Of a DNA stretch of 64,000 nt, positions 35,678-43,258 are shown one piece after another. The stretch's first letter is position 1; each line of letters begins with the position of its first letter. Both the position numbers and the translations under genes were made by a program. Source of the stretch: Cyanobacteriota bacterium (GTDB lineage Bacteria > Acidobacteriota > Vicinamibacteria > Vicinamibacterales > UBA2999); the NCBI GenBank assembly GCA_019752015.1, contig JAIEMQ010000052.1, positions 19,846 through 83,845 on the forward strand, given 5' to 3'. Under the pieces are notes generated by a model, which saw nothing but the letters and a program-made list of their open reading frames with translations, searched no databases and was not told the origin of the DNA.

Positions 35678-36590
35678 TCAGGATTGCAATTGCGTTCGAC
35701 ACCGCGAGGTCGGCCATCGCCGTGCGGGTTTCAGTCGTGGCGCTGGCCAGATGCGGAATCAACAGCACGTTCTCGAGCTGCATCAAGGCAGGGTGTATCT
35801 CAGGCTCTTTCTCGTAGACGTCGAGCGCCGCGCCGGCGATCAATCGTTCCTTGAGCGCCCACGCGAGCGCCGCTTCGTCCACGACCGGGCCTCGCGAGGT
35901 GTTGATCAGGTAGGCGGTGCGCTTCATCCGCGTCAGCGCCTTCTGGTCGATGAGGTGCTTCGTCTCAGGCGTCATCGGCACGTGCAGCGAGACGACGTCC
36001 GACGTCGCGAGCAGCCGATCGAGCGGCATCTGCGTCGCGTTGGGAATGTCGGCAGGTCTCTGATCCGCATACGCGATCGTCATCCCGAAGGCCGGCGCTT
36101 TCTCCGCTACCGCGCCGCCGATGCGGCCGACGCCGACCAGGCCAAGCTGCTTGCCGCGCAGCTCCATGCCGAGCATGTAATCAAGCGCCCAGCCGCCCCA
36201 CTTGCCGGCGCGCACGACGCGTTCGCCTTCGCCCAGCCGCCGCGTGATCGCCAGAATCAGGCCCCACGTGAAATCGGCGCACGCGTTGGTGAGCACATCG
36301 GGAGTATTCGTGACCGCAATGCCGCGGGCCCGGCACGCCGGCACGTCGACATTGTTGTAGCCGACGGCGACGTTGGCCACGATCTTCAGCTGCGGCCCGG
36401 CGGCGTCGAGCACTTCGCCATCGATGGTTTCGGTGAGCAGGCAGATGATTGCGTCAACACCCTTGACGCGCTTCAGCAATTCCTCGCGCGAGATCGCGCT
36501 GCTGCCGACGTAGAGATCGACGGCGGCGGCGGCTTCGAGCTTCGCCATCACCGAAGACGGAAGTTTGCGTGTGACTAATGTCCGTGGCAC
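35646..36590 (-). CDS. D-2-hydroxyacid dehydrogenase (glyoxylate/hydroxypyruvate reductase type)
   Basis: There are 314 residues. The NAD loop is GLVGVGRIGGAVAEKA, and the catalytic residues are Arg in INTSRGPVVDE, Glu in DVYEKEPE and His in LIPHLASAT. It reduces a 2-keto acid or oxidises a D-hydroxy acid. It is the last gene of the microcompartment operon, overlapping the miniprotein gene by 16 bases, so it may recycle NADH for, or use a product of, the compartment. No encapsulation-type helix is seen on it. Confidence 0.9.
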   Translation of the reverse strand: MPRTLVTRKLPSSVMAKLEAAAAVDLYVGSSAISREELLKRVKGVDAIICLLTETIDGEVLDAAGPQLKIVANVAVGYNNVDVPACRARGIAVTNTPDVLTNACADFTWGLILAITRRLGEGERVVRAGKWGGWALDYMLGMELRGKQLGLVGVGRIGGAVAEKAPAFGMTIAYADQRPADIPNATQMPLDRLLATSDVVSLHVPMTPETKHLIDQKALTRMKRTAYLINTSRGPVVDEAALAWALKERLIAGAALDVYEKEPEIHPALMQLENVLLIPHLASATTETRTAMADLAVSNAIAILNGKPAITPVP

Positions 36591-36835
36591 TTACAGAATC
36601 CGCAGTGATTGCATTGGACGGCCGGTTCGATGAGGCACGACGTATCTCCAGCTGCACGTTCGAGTCGGTACTGACCAAAGCTGATTGATACGACCGGTGC
36701 ATCAGCGGGAACAATCCGGCTAAAGCCGGATGCCCCACTGTCAGTGACGACTGATCTGCTGGTATCGGCCGTCGATCCATCGACGTGTTTCTGGATCGCG
36801 GCGCGAATCAACGATCTCAGTTCATCGTCGTTCAT
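36575..36835 (-). CDS. Microcompartment-linked miniprotein with encapsulation-peptide-like N-terminus and Cys-rich tail
   Basis: There are 86 residues. The N-terminal 19 (MNDDELRSLIRAAIQKHVD) form an amphipathic helix very like known encapsulation peptides such as that of PduP, followed by a polar linker (residues 20-45). The C-terminus CLIEPAVQCNHCGFCKCHGH has five Cys and two His, a likely metal-binding knot. It overlaps the first BMC-P gene by 4 bases and the dehydrogenase by 16. I know of no named family. It could be cargo, or a metal-binding or redox factor brought into the shell. Confidence 0.7.
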   Translation of the reverse strand: MNDDELRSLIRAAIQKHVDGSTADTSRSVVTDSGASGFSRIVPADAPVVSISFGQYRLERAAGDTSCLIEPAVQCNHCGFCKCHGH

Positions 36836-37104
36836 TCCACGAACTCCAGTTGATCGACAATGCCGACGATGGCGGCATCGACGGGCGCCAGTTTCTTGCC
36901 GAGCGCCTCTCCCGCCGCGCGGCCTTCGAGCACCACGATCACGCGCTCGCTGACGCCGGCGCCGACCGAATCAATCGCCAGCAGCGTCGTGCCTTTCGCT
37001 TCGCCCTGCGGCGTCTCCGGCTGCACCAGCAGCAGCTTCGCGCCCTCGAACTGCGGACGCTTCTGCGTGGAGACGACGGTGCCGACGACGCGCGCGAGGA
37101 TCAT
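36832..37104 (-). CDS. BMC-P vertex protein (EutN/CcmL family), first of three
   Basis: There are 90 residues. ARVVGTVVSTQKRPQFEGAK opens the fold, LLAIDSVGAGVSERVIVV lies in the middle, and DAAIVGIVDQLEFVE closes it: the EutN/CcmL pattern. These proteins form pentamers capping the vertices of a microcompartment shell. It is the last of three adjacent paralogues, with 4-base overlaps to its neighbours on both sides. Confidence 0.93.
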   Translation of the reverse strand: MILARVVGTVVSTQKRPQFEGAKLLLVQPETPQGEAKGTTLLAIDSVGAGVSERVIVVLEGRAAGEALGKKLAPVDAAIVGIVDQLEFVE

Positions 37105-37373
37105 CGCTGTGGCACGTGATACGAATCGACAATGCCGACGATGCCGGCATCGGCGGGAACCTCGGTCGGGTACCAGGGAAAACTGGCTTCCTTGCCGCGC
37201 ACGAAAAAGATCGTCTCGGCAACGCCGGCGCCAACCGAATCGACCGCGACCAGCGGCCGGCCGACATCCTTGCCGTCGGCGCCGATCGGCTGCACCAGCA
37301 GCAGCTTGATGCCGTCGAAGTTGGGATCCTTCTGAGTGGCGACCACGTCGCCGATGACCCGGGCGAGCTGCAT
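37101..37373 (-). CDS. BMC-P vertex protein (EutN/CcmL family), second of three
   Basis: There are 90 residues from the ATG at 37371-37373. It has the EutN/CcmL motifs ARVIGDVVATQKDPNFDG, VAVDSVGAGVAETIFFV and DAGIVGIVDSYHV. A loop with Trp and Pro (EASFPWYPTEV) differs from its two neighbours. The start is 4 bases from the stop of the third paralogue. A longer upstream reading is a shadow. Confidence 0.93.
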   Translation of the reverse strand: MQLARVIGDVVATQKDPNFDGIKLLLVQPIGADGKDVGRPLVAVDSVGAGVAETIFFVRGKEASFPWYPTEVPADAGIVGIVDSYHVPQR

Positions 37374-37377
37374 TGGT

Positions 37378-37647
37378 CTATTCCGCGACGTCGATGGTGT
37401 CGATGATGCCGACGATCGCGGCATCCACCGGCGTGTCCTTCATGCCCGCCGCCATGCGCGCCGAGCTGCCGCTGACAATCAACACCGTTTCGCCGACGCC
37501 GGCGTCGACGGTGTCGATCGCGACGAGGTAATTGCCTTCGGCTTTGCCCTTGGGATCGATTGGGCGGGCCAGCAACAGCTTGTTGCTGACCAGCCGCGGA
37601 TCTTTTCTCGTCGCGACCACGGTCCCGACGATGCGAGCGAGGAGCAT
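37378..37647 (-). CDS. BMC-P vertex protein (EutN/CcmL family), third of three
   Basis: There are 89 residues: ARIVGTVVATRKDPRLVSNK, VAIDTVDAGVGETVLIVSG and DAAIVGIIDTIDVAE. It directly abuts the BMC-H gene. Three BMC-P copies in a row match the gene content of aldolase-type (PVM-like) microcompartments. Confidence 0.93.
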   Translation of the reverse strand: MLLARIVGTVVATRKDPRLVSNKLLLARPIDPKGKAEGNYLVAIDTVDAGVGETVLIVSGSSARMAAGMKDTPVDAAIVGIIDTIDVAE

Positions 37648-37938
37648 TTATCCTTTCGCGTTCGCCTTGCCGATCGGCAGCACGTCTTCGAGGTTGGCGT
37701 GCGGGCGGGGAATCACATGGACCGAGACGAGCTCGCCGACGCGGCGGGCCGCGGCCGCGCCGGCATCGGTCGCCGCCTTCACGGCAGCAACGTCACCGCG
37801 CACGACCGCGGTCACGTAACCGGCGCCAATCTTTTCCCATCCGACCAGCGTCACCTTGGCAGCCTTGACCATGGCATCGGCCGCTTCAATCATCGCGACC
37901 AGGCCCTTGGTTTCGACCATGCCGAGTGCTTCACCCAT
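37648..37938 (-). CDS. BMC-H hexameric shell protein
   Basis: There are 96 residues with the single BMC domain: [20 protein letters not shown], then [19 protein letters not shown] and a late [13 protein letters not shown] hexamers tile the facets of the shell and their pores pass small metabolites. It is the only BMC-H in the window and no BMC-T is present. It starts 18 bases after the aldolase stop. Confidence 0.95.
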   Translation of the reverse strand: MGEALGMVETKGLVAMIEAADAMVKAAKVTLVGWEKIGAGYVTAVVRGDVAAVKAATDAGAAAARRVGELVSVHVIPRPHANLEDVLPIGKANAKG

Positions 37939-37955
37939 TTACGGAATCCTCTCTT

Positions 37956-38816
37956 TTACTTGAGTGCGCGGACCGCGTCTTCGATCAACGCGGTGAGCTC
38001 GCGGTATGTTAATCGAATTTCGGGCACGAAGGCGGAGTATCCGCCTTCGCGAACCGAGGACACGGAGGACGGCGACGCCACCAGCCTGGTGGCCGAGTCG
38101 GGTGCCTGGACGACCTGGCAATCGAGCTGGCCGCTCGCCGCCGTCGAATCGTCGGTGCAAATCGGGGCCGGCGACGCAATCCCATACATGCCGCGCAGGC
38201 CCTGCAGGCGGTCGACCTCGTCGCGCGACAGCAGGTTCTCGCGCCCGAGCGTGCGCGCCACCAGGCTGATCTTCGCGAAATGCTCGATCGTCTCCATCCG
38301 GTAATACGCCGACATCACGTCGCCGGCCAGCGCCAGCGCGCCGTGGTTGGCGAGCAGCAGGCCGTCGTGCGCCTTGACATATTTGCGGACGGCGGCGGGC
38401 AGCTCCTCGGTTGAAGGCGTGGCGTACTCGGCGATCGGGATACTGCCGAGCGTCGTGATGACTTCCGCCAGCACCGCGCGATCGAGCGCGATGCCGGCGA
38501 CCGCGAACCCGGTCGCGGTGGGCGGATGCGCGTGCACCACCGCCCTGGCGTCCGGCCGGTTGCGATACACCTCGAGGTGCATCTTCAGTTCGGACGACGG
38601 ATCGCGCTCGCCGGCGATCTTCGTGCCGTCGAGATCGGTGATCACCATCATGTCGGGGGTCATGAACCCCTTCGACACGCTCTTCGGCGTGGTGATCAAG
38701 CGGTGGTCGTCGAGGCGCACGCTGATGTTGCCGTCGTTGGAAGCGACGTAACCGCGCTCCCACAGCCTCCGGCCGACTTCAACAATGTCCGCGCGCGCCT
38801 GCTCTTCGGCTTTCAT
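37956..38816 (-). CDS. Class II aldolase (fuculose-phosphate aldolase type) with C-terminal encapsulation-like helix
   Basis: There are 286 residues. The zinc site is HAHPP plus the later His in LLANHGALA, with ASNDGNISVRL for substrate phosphate and SSELKMHLEVYR in the active loop. It probably splits fuculose- or rhamnulose-phosphate to lactaldehyde and DHAP. Beyond the normal end there is a linker containing a hairpin repeat (VREGGYSAFVPE) and then an amphipathic helix (YRELTALIEDAVRAL), which looks like a cargo-loading peptide. It heads the shell gene run and overlaps the preceding gene by ATGA. Confidence 0.9.
   Translation of the reverse strand: MKAEEQARADIVEVGRRLWERGYVASNDGNISVRLDDHRLITTPKSVSKGFMTPDMMVITDLDGTKIAGERDPSSELKMHLEVYRNRPDARAVVHAHPPTATGFAVAGIALDRAVLAEVITTLGSIPIAEYATPSTEELPAAVRKYVKAHDGLLLANHGALALAGDVMSAYYRMETIEHFAKISLVARTLGRENLLSRDEVDRLQGLRGMYGIASPAPICTDDSTAASGQLDCQVVQAPDSATRLVASPSSVSSVREGGYSAFVPEIRLTYRELTALIEDAVRALK
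38027..38049 (+). repeat. Perfect hairpin in the aldolase linker
   Basis: CGAAGGCGGA (38027-38036) and TCCGCCTTCG (38040-38049) form a 10-bp stem with a GTA loop. It encodes EGGYSAF between the aldolase domain and its C-terminal helix. The arms match the GCGAAGGCGGA end of the SARQA-family repeats. Confidence 0.65.
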
Positions 38817-39100
38817 CGTGATTGATACTCAGCGCGGCATTTCTCGCTGTCGAAGTAAATCGGCGTGCCGCCGCTGACCATGCTGATCGCTTTCCCCGGC
38901 ACGACGTAAGTGCCGCACACCGGGCACTGCGACATTTTCACCGCGCTCTGCTGTCCTGGCCGCCGTCCACGGTGCTGGCCCTGAGCGGAGTCGAAGGGAG
39001 GCGCCGGCCCCGCCACGCCGCGCAGAATCGCGTCGATGAAGCGCCAGAACGTCCTCGCGATCACCACGAACAGGACGAGCAGCAGGATAAAGCGCGCCAA
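38813..39100 (-). CDS. PP0621-like small membrane protein with zinc-ribbon tail
   Basis: There are 95 residues. One N-terminal membrane helix (ARFILLLVLFVVIARTFW) is followed by a linker and a C-terminal CPVCGTYVVPGKAISM ... YFDSEKCRAEY, a TRASH/YHS-like metal motif. The linker APPFDSAQGQ is encoded by a repeat element. Function is unknown. It overlaps the aldolase start by 4 bases and so may be cotranscribed with the shell genes. Confidence 0.75.
   Translation of the reverse strand: MARFILLLVLFVVIARTFWRFIDAILRGVAGPAPPFDSAQGQHRGRRPGQQSAVKMSQCPVCGTYVVPGKAISMVSGGTPIYFDSEKCRAEYQSR
38978..38998 (+). repeat. CCCTGAGC-family repeat
   Basis: CCCTGAGCGGAGTCGAAGGG is found inside the PP0621-like gene and translates as PFDSAQG in its linker. 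It is the cleanest copy of this family in the window. Confidence 0.7.
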
Positions 39101-39105
39101 CTGAT

Positions 39106-39705
39106 TTACCTCGCGTTGCCCTGCGCACTCTTGATGCCCTCGAGGCCCTTCCTGGCGGCCAGCCCTTCCGGCGAATTCGGCGCGAGATCAACGACCTGCT
39201 GCCACGCCTTGCCGGCGCCCGCCAGGTCCTGCTTGCCGAAGGCGCGGACAATGCCGACGTTCAACAGCGTCTTGATGTGTCTCGGATCGATCGCCAGCGA
39301 CCGATCGAATTGCGCGAGCGCCTTGTCCGGCTGATTCGTGTAGTAATACGCCACGCCGAGATCCGTCGACACATTCGCGTCGCCTGGATTGATCGCCAGC
39401 GCCTGCTCGTACCACGTGATCGCCTGCGGATACTGCTCGCCGTCGAAAAAGATGTTGCCGAGCTGCACGCGCGACTGCGTGTCCTTCGGATTCTTCGCGG
39501 CGGCGTCCTGCAACGCGCTGACGCGCGTGGGATCGATCGGCTGCGGACCGGCCGCCTGCTGCTGTGGTTGTTGCGCCGGGGCCGACTGCGCCACGGGCGC
39601 CGCGACCGGGCCGGTGCGCGCCGCCTGCTGGCTGCCGAGCACCCAGCCGATGATCAGGCCGAAGAGGCTGCCGGCGATGCCGAAGACAATGGCGTCCGCT
39701 CTCAT
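39106..39705 (-). CDS. TPR-repeat protein with N-terminal membrane anchor
   Basis: There are 199 residues. A membrane segment (VFGIAGSLFGLIIGWVLG) is followed by an Ala/Gln/Pro-rich linker (residues about 28-55) and then three tetratricopeptide repeats, for example YPQAITWYEQALAINPGDAN and PDKALAQFDRSLAIDPRHIK. Likely a scaffold facing the periplasm; partner unknown. It ends 5 bases before the PP0621-like gene starts. Confidence 0.85.
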   Translation of the reverse strand: MRADAIVFGIAGSLFGLIIGWVLGSQQAARTGPVAAPVAQSAPAQQPQQQAAGPQPIDPTRVSALQDAAAKNPKDTQSRVQLGNIFFDGEQYPQAITWYEQALAINPGDANVSTDLGVAYYYTNQPDKALAQFDRSLAIDPRHIKTLLNVGIVRAFGKQDLAGAGKAWQQVVDLAPNSPEGLAARKGLEGIKSAQGNAR

Positions 39706-39711
39706 GAATTC

Positions 39712-39812
39712 TCAATTGTTCCATGAGTTCCAGCGGTTCCAAAAGTTCCAAAGGTGGGTTCCAAAACTGCCTTTGGAACGATTGGAACTACTGGAACCCC
39801 TGGAACCCTAAC
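39712..39812. repeat. GGTTCCAA micro-repeat array with a hairpin, upstream of the TPR gene
   Basis: Repeated GTTCCA units on both strands fill the gap between the PdxJ fusion gene and the TPR gene. Two arms, GTTCCAAAGG (39745-39754) and CCTTTGGAAC (39770-39779), form a perfect 10-bp stem that could end transcription. The unit is the same as at 28.9 kb. Confidence 0.6.
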
Positions 39813-41244
39813 TAAACGAGCGTCGCAGCCAGTCCACCAGCGCACGCCCCACGTCGCTGTCCTTGTCAAGCAAGACGGTGCCGTGCGCCAGCGCGGTCGA
39901 CAGGTGCTGCTCGCGCGGGCCGGAGGGCTCGGCGGCAATGTCGCGCAAGGTGCGCAGCGCCAGCGGATCCTGATCGCTGGCCGCGAGCCAGATCGACCGT
40001 GATCCGAGCCGCGTGATGAGCGCCGTGTCGGTCCTGAGGCCGCGATAATCGAGCGACGGCGACAGCAATCCGATCGCGCGTACTTGCGGCACGTCGACAG
40101 CGGCCAGCAGCGCGAGGGTCGCGCCGAGCGATGCGCCGACGATCGCAATCTGATCGGCGCGGATGTTCGGACGCGTTCCGAGCCAGTGCACCGCCGCGCG
40201 CACGTCCTGGACCATCACCTGGAGATCCTGCGCGGATCCCGTTGATTGGCCGTGGCCGCGCAGATCGATCGACAGCGCGGTAATGCCGGCGTCGCGAATG
40301 CGATCGGGCCAGTCACGCCAGTCGCCGCGGCTGCGCGACAGCATGTGCACCAGCACGACGGCGGGAGCCGGTCTCGACGACGCTTCGTAGAGCTCGCCGG
40401 CAATCGTGACGCCATCCGCCGGCGAAAAGCTGACGCGCGTGCCCGCCTCGGCGCCGGAGGTCATCAACACGATCGACAGCAGCACGATCGAAAGCGCCGC
40501 GAGATACTCCTTCACGACCTTGCCGAGGCCGACGAAGATCGCGCGGCTGATCAACGCGTGACCGATCGACACCTCGTCGAGATGCGGCAGCGTCTTGAAC
40601 AACGTCAGGTTCTTGAGATCGAGATCGTGACCCGCATTGACGCCGACACCGAGCTCGTAGGCGAGATTCGCGGCCGCCCTGTACTTCTCGAAGCTCGCTG
40701 ACGCCGCATCAGGCCCGCGGTCGAACGCGCGCGCAAATGGCTCGGTATACAACTCCACCCGATCCGCGCCCATCGTCTTTGCCCAGCGAATGGCGTTCGG
40801 TTCCGGATCGACGAACAGGCTGACGCGCACGCCCGCCGCCTGGAGCGCGCCAACGGTCCCCGCCAGCGCGTCGGCCGGCGTGTTGGCCGGCCATCCGGCC
40901 TCGCTCGTGATCTCACCCGGCTTCACCGGCACGAGCGTGCACTGATCGGGCTTCACCGCGAGCACCAGCTCCAGAAATCCCGGGCGTGGATCGCCTTCGA
41001 TGTTGTACTCAACGCTATGTTTTTTGGCCAAGCCTCCGGCGGCTTTGAACGGCGCCAGCTCTTCGGCGATGTCGTAGACATCTTGCGTCGTGATGTGGCG
41101 CGCATCCGCGCGCGGATGCACCGTGATGCCCGGAGCGCCGGCATCGATGCAGGTGCGAACCGCTTCGATCACGCTCGGCTGACTGCCGCCGCGCGAGTTG
41201 CGAACCGTCGCGACCTTGTTGACGTTCACCGACAGCTTCGTCAT
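39808..41244 (-). CDS. pdxJ: Pyridoxine 5'-phosphate synthase fused in frame to an alpha/beta hydrolase
   Basis: There are 478 residues in one open frame. Residues 1 to about 248 are PdxJ (MTKLSVNVNKVATVRNSRGG, ITVHPRADARHI, VGVNAGHDLDLKN, EVSIGHALI), which makes pyridoxine phosphate. Residues about 250-275 are hydrophobic (AALSIVLLSIVLMTSGAEAG) and look like a signal peptide. The rest is an alpha/beta hydrolase with the nucleophile elbow IVGASLGAT and DLRGHGQS. No stop separates them. A GTG at the junction could also start the hydrolase separately. Overlaps glmM by 4 bases. Confidence 0.85.
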   Translation of the reverse strand: MTKLSVNVNKVATVRNSRGGSQPSVIEAVRTCIDAGAPGITVHPRADARHITTQDVYDIAEELAPFKAAGGLAKKHSVEYNIEGDPRPGFLELVLAVKPDQCTLVPVKPGEITSEAGWPANTPADALAGTVGALQAAGVRVSLFVDPEPNAIRWAKTMGADRVELYTEPFARAFDRGPDAASASFEKYRAAANLAYELGVGVNAGHDLDLKNLTLFKTLPHLDEVSIGHALISRAIFVGLGKVVKEYLAALSIVLLSIVLMTSGAEAGTRVSFSPADGVTIAGELYEASSRPAPAVVLVHMLSRSRGDWRDWPDRIRDAGITALSIDLRGHGQSTGSAQDLQVMVQDVRAAVHWLGTRPNIRADQIAIVGASLGATLALLAAVDVPQVRAIGLLSPSLDYRGLRTDTALITRLGSRSIWLAASDQDPLALRTLRDIAAEPSGPREQHLSTALAHGTVLLDKDSDVGRALVDWLRRSFS

Positions 41245-42611
41245 GCCAGGTTCTCGCGCACGACATCGGCGATCTCATTCGCCCACTGCTTGATCTCCCC
41301 GTCGTCCTTGCCCTCGAGCATGATTCGCAGCAGCGGCTCGGTCCCCGAATAGCGGACCAGCAGCCGGCCGTTGCCGGCGAGACCCTCCTCGACCTTCTTC
41401 ATCGTGGTCGCGATCGCCGGCACCGTCGACAGATCGGTGCGCTGCTTCACGCGCACGTTGACCAGCACCTGCGGATACGTCACCAGTTGTCCGGCCAGAT
41501 CCGAGAGCTCGCGGCCGGTGTCCGCCATGATGCGCACCACGTTCAGCGCGGTCGCGAGGCCGTCGCCCGTAAAAAGGTGATCGGAAAAAATCACGTGGCC
41601 CGATTGCTCGCCGCCGAGCGCATAACCGCTCTTCACCATCTCTTCCATCACGTACTTGTCGCCGACCGCGGTCCGGATCAACCTGATGCCGCGATCGCGC
41701 AGCGCGATCTCGAGACCGATGTTGCTCATCACCGTCGCAACGACGGCGGCACCGGGCAGACGGCCGCGATCCTTCAGGTAAATGGCCGCCGTCAACATCA
41801 CGGCGTCGCCGTCCACGATCTTGCCCTCGTGATCGACGAACAGCGCGCGATCGCCGTCGCCGTCGAACGCCACACCCAGCCGCGCCTTCGTCGCCACCAC
41901 CGCGTTCGCCAGCCCGTCGAGGTGCGTCGACCCGCAATCCAGATTGATGTTGCGGCCATTCGGCGACACGCCGATCGTCTCGACGTCGAAGCCGAGCTGC
42001 GTGAACAACGCCGGCGCGATCGGCGTCGTTGCGCCGTTGGCGCAATCGACCACGATCTTCGACCCGGACAGCGGGCCGGCACTCTTGATGATCTCGAGGA
42101 GGTGCGTCACGTAATGCGCGGACAGCTCTTGCGCACCAGCCTGTCTCGCCGAAGCGTCTTCGCGAAGGCGGAATCCGGGCTGCTGCCGCGGTACCGACCA
42201 CGACTGGTCCGCAACCGACGCTTCAACCGACGATTCGAGTTGCGCCGTCAGTTTCGTACCGGCGCCGCCGAACACCTTGATGCCGTTGTCTTCGTAAGGA
42301 TTGTGCGATGCGGAGATAACGATTCCGGCGTCGAAGCCTTCCGTGCGCGCCAGGTACGCGATCGCCGGTGTCGGAACGACGCCGGCGCTGACGACGCTGG
42401 CGCCTTCCGCGGTCAGCCCGCGCGCCAGTTCCTCCTCGATCCACGTTCCCGATTCGCGCGTATCGCGGCCAATCACATAGCGCATGCGGTGACTCGGATC
42501 GCCGGCGATCATCGTTTTCACGAGCGCGCCGCCGACGCGTGCCACCGTCTCGGGCTCCAGCGGCGCCTGGCCCGCCTTGCCGCGAATTCCGTCTGTCCCG
42601 AATAGCTTCAT
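41241..42611 (-). CDS. glmM: Phosphoglucosamine mutase
   Basis: There are 456 residues. The active Ser lies in VISASHNPYEDNGIKVFG, the metal loop is DGDGDRALFVD, the sugar loop is GGEQSGHVIFSD, and the phosphate loop RYSGTEPLLRIM. It converts glucosamine-6-P to glucosamine-1-P for cell wall synthesis. A repeat element inserts REDASARQAGAQ at about residues 147-158, between domains 1 and 2. It is the standard partner of cdaA-cdaR, with an ATGA overlap to cdaR. Confidence 0.96.
   Translation of the reverse strand: MKLFGTDGIRGKAGQAPLEPETVARVGGALVKTMIAGDPSHRMRYVIGRDTRESGTWIEEELARGLTAEGASVVSAGVVPTPAIAYLARTEGFDAGIVISASHNPYEDNGIKVFGGAGTKLTAQLESSVEASVADQSWSVPRQQPGFRLREDASARQAGAQELSAHYVTHLLEIIKSAGPLSGSKIVVDCANGATTPIAPALFTQLGFDVETIGVSPNGRNINLDCGSTHLDGLANAVVATKARLGVAFDGDGDRALFVDHEGKIVDGDAVMLTAAIYLKDRGRLPGAAVVATVMSNIGLEIALRDRGIRLIRTAVGDKYVMEEMVKSGYALGGEQSGHVIFSDHLFTGDGLATALNVVRIMADTGRELSDLAGQLVTYPQVLVNVRVKQRTDLSTVPAIATTMKKVEEGLAGNGRLLVRYSGTEPLLRIMLEGKDDGEIKQWANEIADVVRENLA
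42138..42173 (+). repeat. SARQA-family repeat inside glmM
   Basis: AGCCTGTCTCGCCGAAGC, then GTCTTC, then GCGAAGGCGGA. It is read as DASARQAG in GlmM without a frame break. The inner CGAAG/CTTCG arms can pair. Confidence 0.7.
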
Positions 42612-43258
42612 GGTTGCCTTGGCGTGATCGTTACGGTGACCACCGCGGTCTGCGGCGTGCGCAGGCGCAGGCTCGCGTCGGGGACGCCGATCGTCACCAC
42701 CTCGCGAACCGTGCGCGTTTGATCGACCACCGACACCGGTTCGGTGATGGCGGATTGCAGCAGCTTCAATGCGGTCTCAGGTCCCGCAACTTCCACGGTC
42801 TCCGGATCGCTCTTGACCTCGGTGACCTCGTAACCCTGCGCCGGACGGCCGTCGATGTCGGGCTCGACTCTCACGCGCCGGATCCCCGACAGCTCGAATT
42901 CCACTGTCAGCGTGGACGGCCCGACCTGCACGATCTCGATGCCATACGGAACCGTGACCTGGCTCGAGGTGATGTGAAACAGGCGGCGGCCGGGACGGGC
43001 CGTCGACAGATCGAGCACCGCCGACATGTCGCCCGCGCCCATCCGGCTCAACGCTCCCGACGATCCGCGCAGCCGCACTTCAACGGTGTCAGGCGGATTG
43101 CCCACCAGCTCGAGTCCCGCGGGAAGATTCTGGAACTCGACCGGCGCGCGCATCACGCGCTCGACGACGCGCTCGCCGGCGACGATCAGCCACAGCATGA
43201 TCGCGACCAGCGTCGAGAGGAGCTTCAGCCCGAGGTTGCGGAAGGGATGGTACGCCAT
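42608..43258 (-). CDS. cdaR: CdaR-like YbbR domain protein
   Basis: There are 216 residues from the ATG at 43256-43258. One membrane helix (LLSTLVAIMLWLIVAG) anchors a region of YbbR repeats (RVVERVMRAPVEFQNLPAGLELVGNPPDTVEVRLRG). CdaR binds and tunes CdaA from the outside. It overlaps the cdaA stop by one base (TGATG), as in the conserved cdaA-cdaR-glmM cluster. Confidence 0.93.
   Translation of the reverse strand: MAYHPFRNLGLKLLSTLVAIMLWLIVAGERVVERVMRAPVEFQNLPAGLELVGNPPDTVEVRLRGSSGALSRMGAGDMSAVLDLSTARPGRRLFHITSSQVTVPYGIEIVQVGPSTLTVEFELSGIRRVRVEPDIDGRPAQGYEVTEVKSDPETVEVAGPETALKLLQSAITEPVSVVDQTRTVREVVTIGVPDASLRLRTPQTAVVTVTITPRQP

Noticed and set aside
36832..37647. Carboxysome assignment for the shell genes
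   Set aside because: There is no RuBisCO, carbonic anhydrase or CsoS2/CcmM; the aldolase points to a catabolic compartment.
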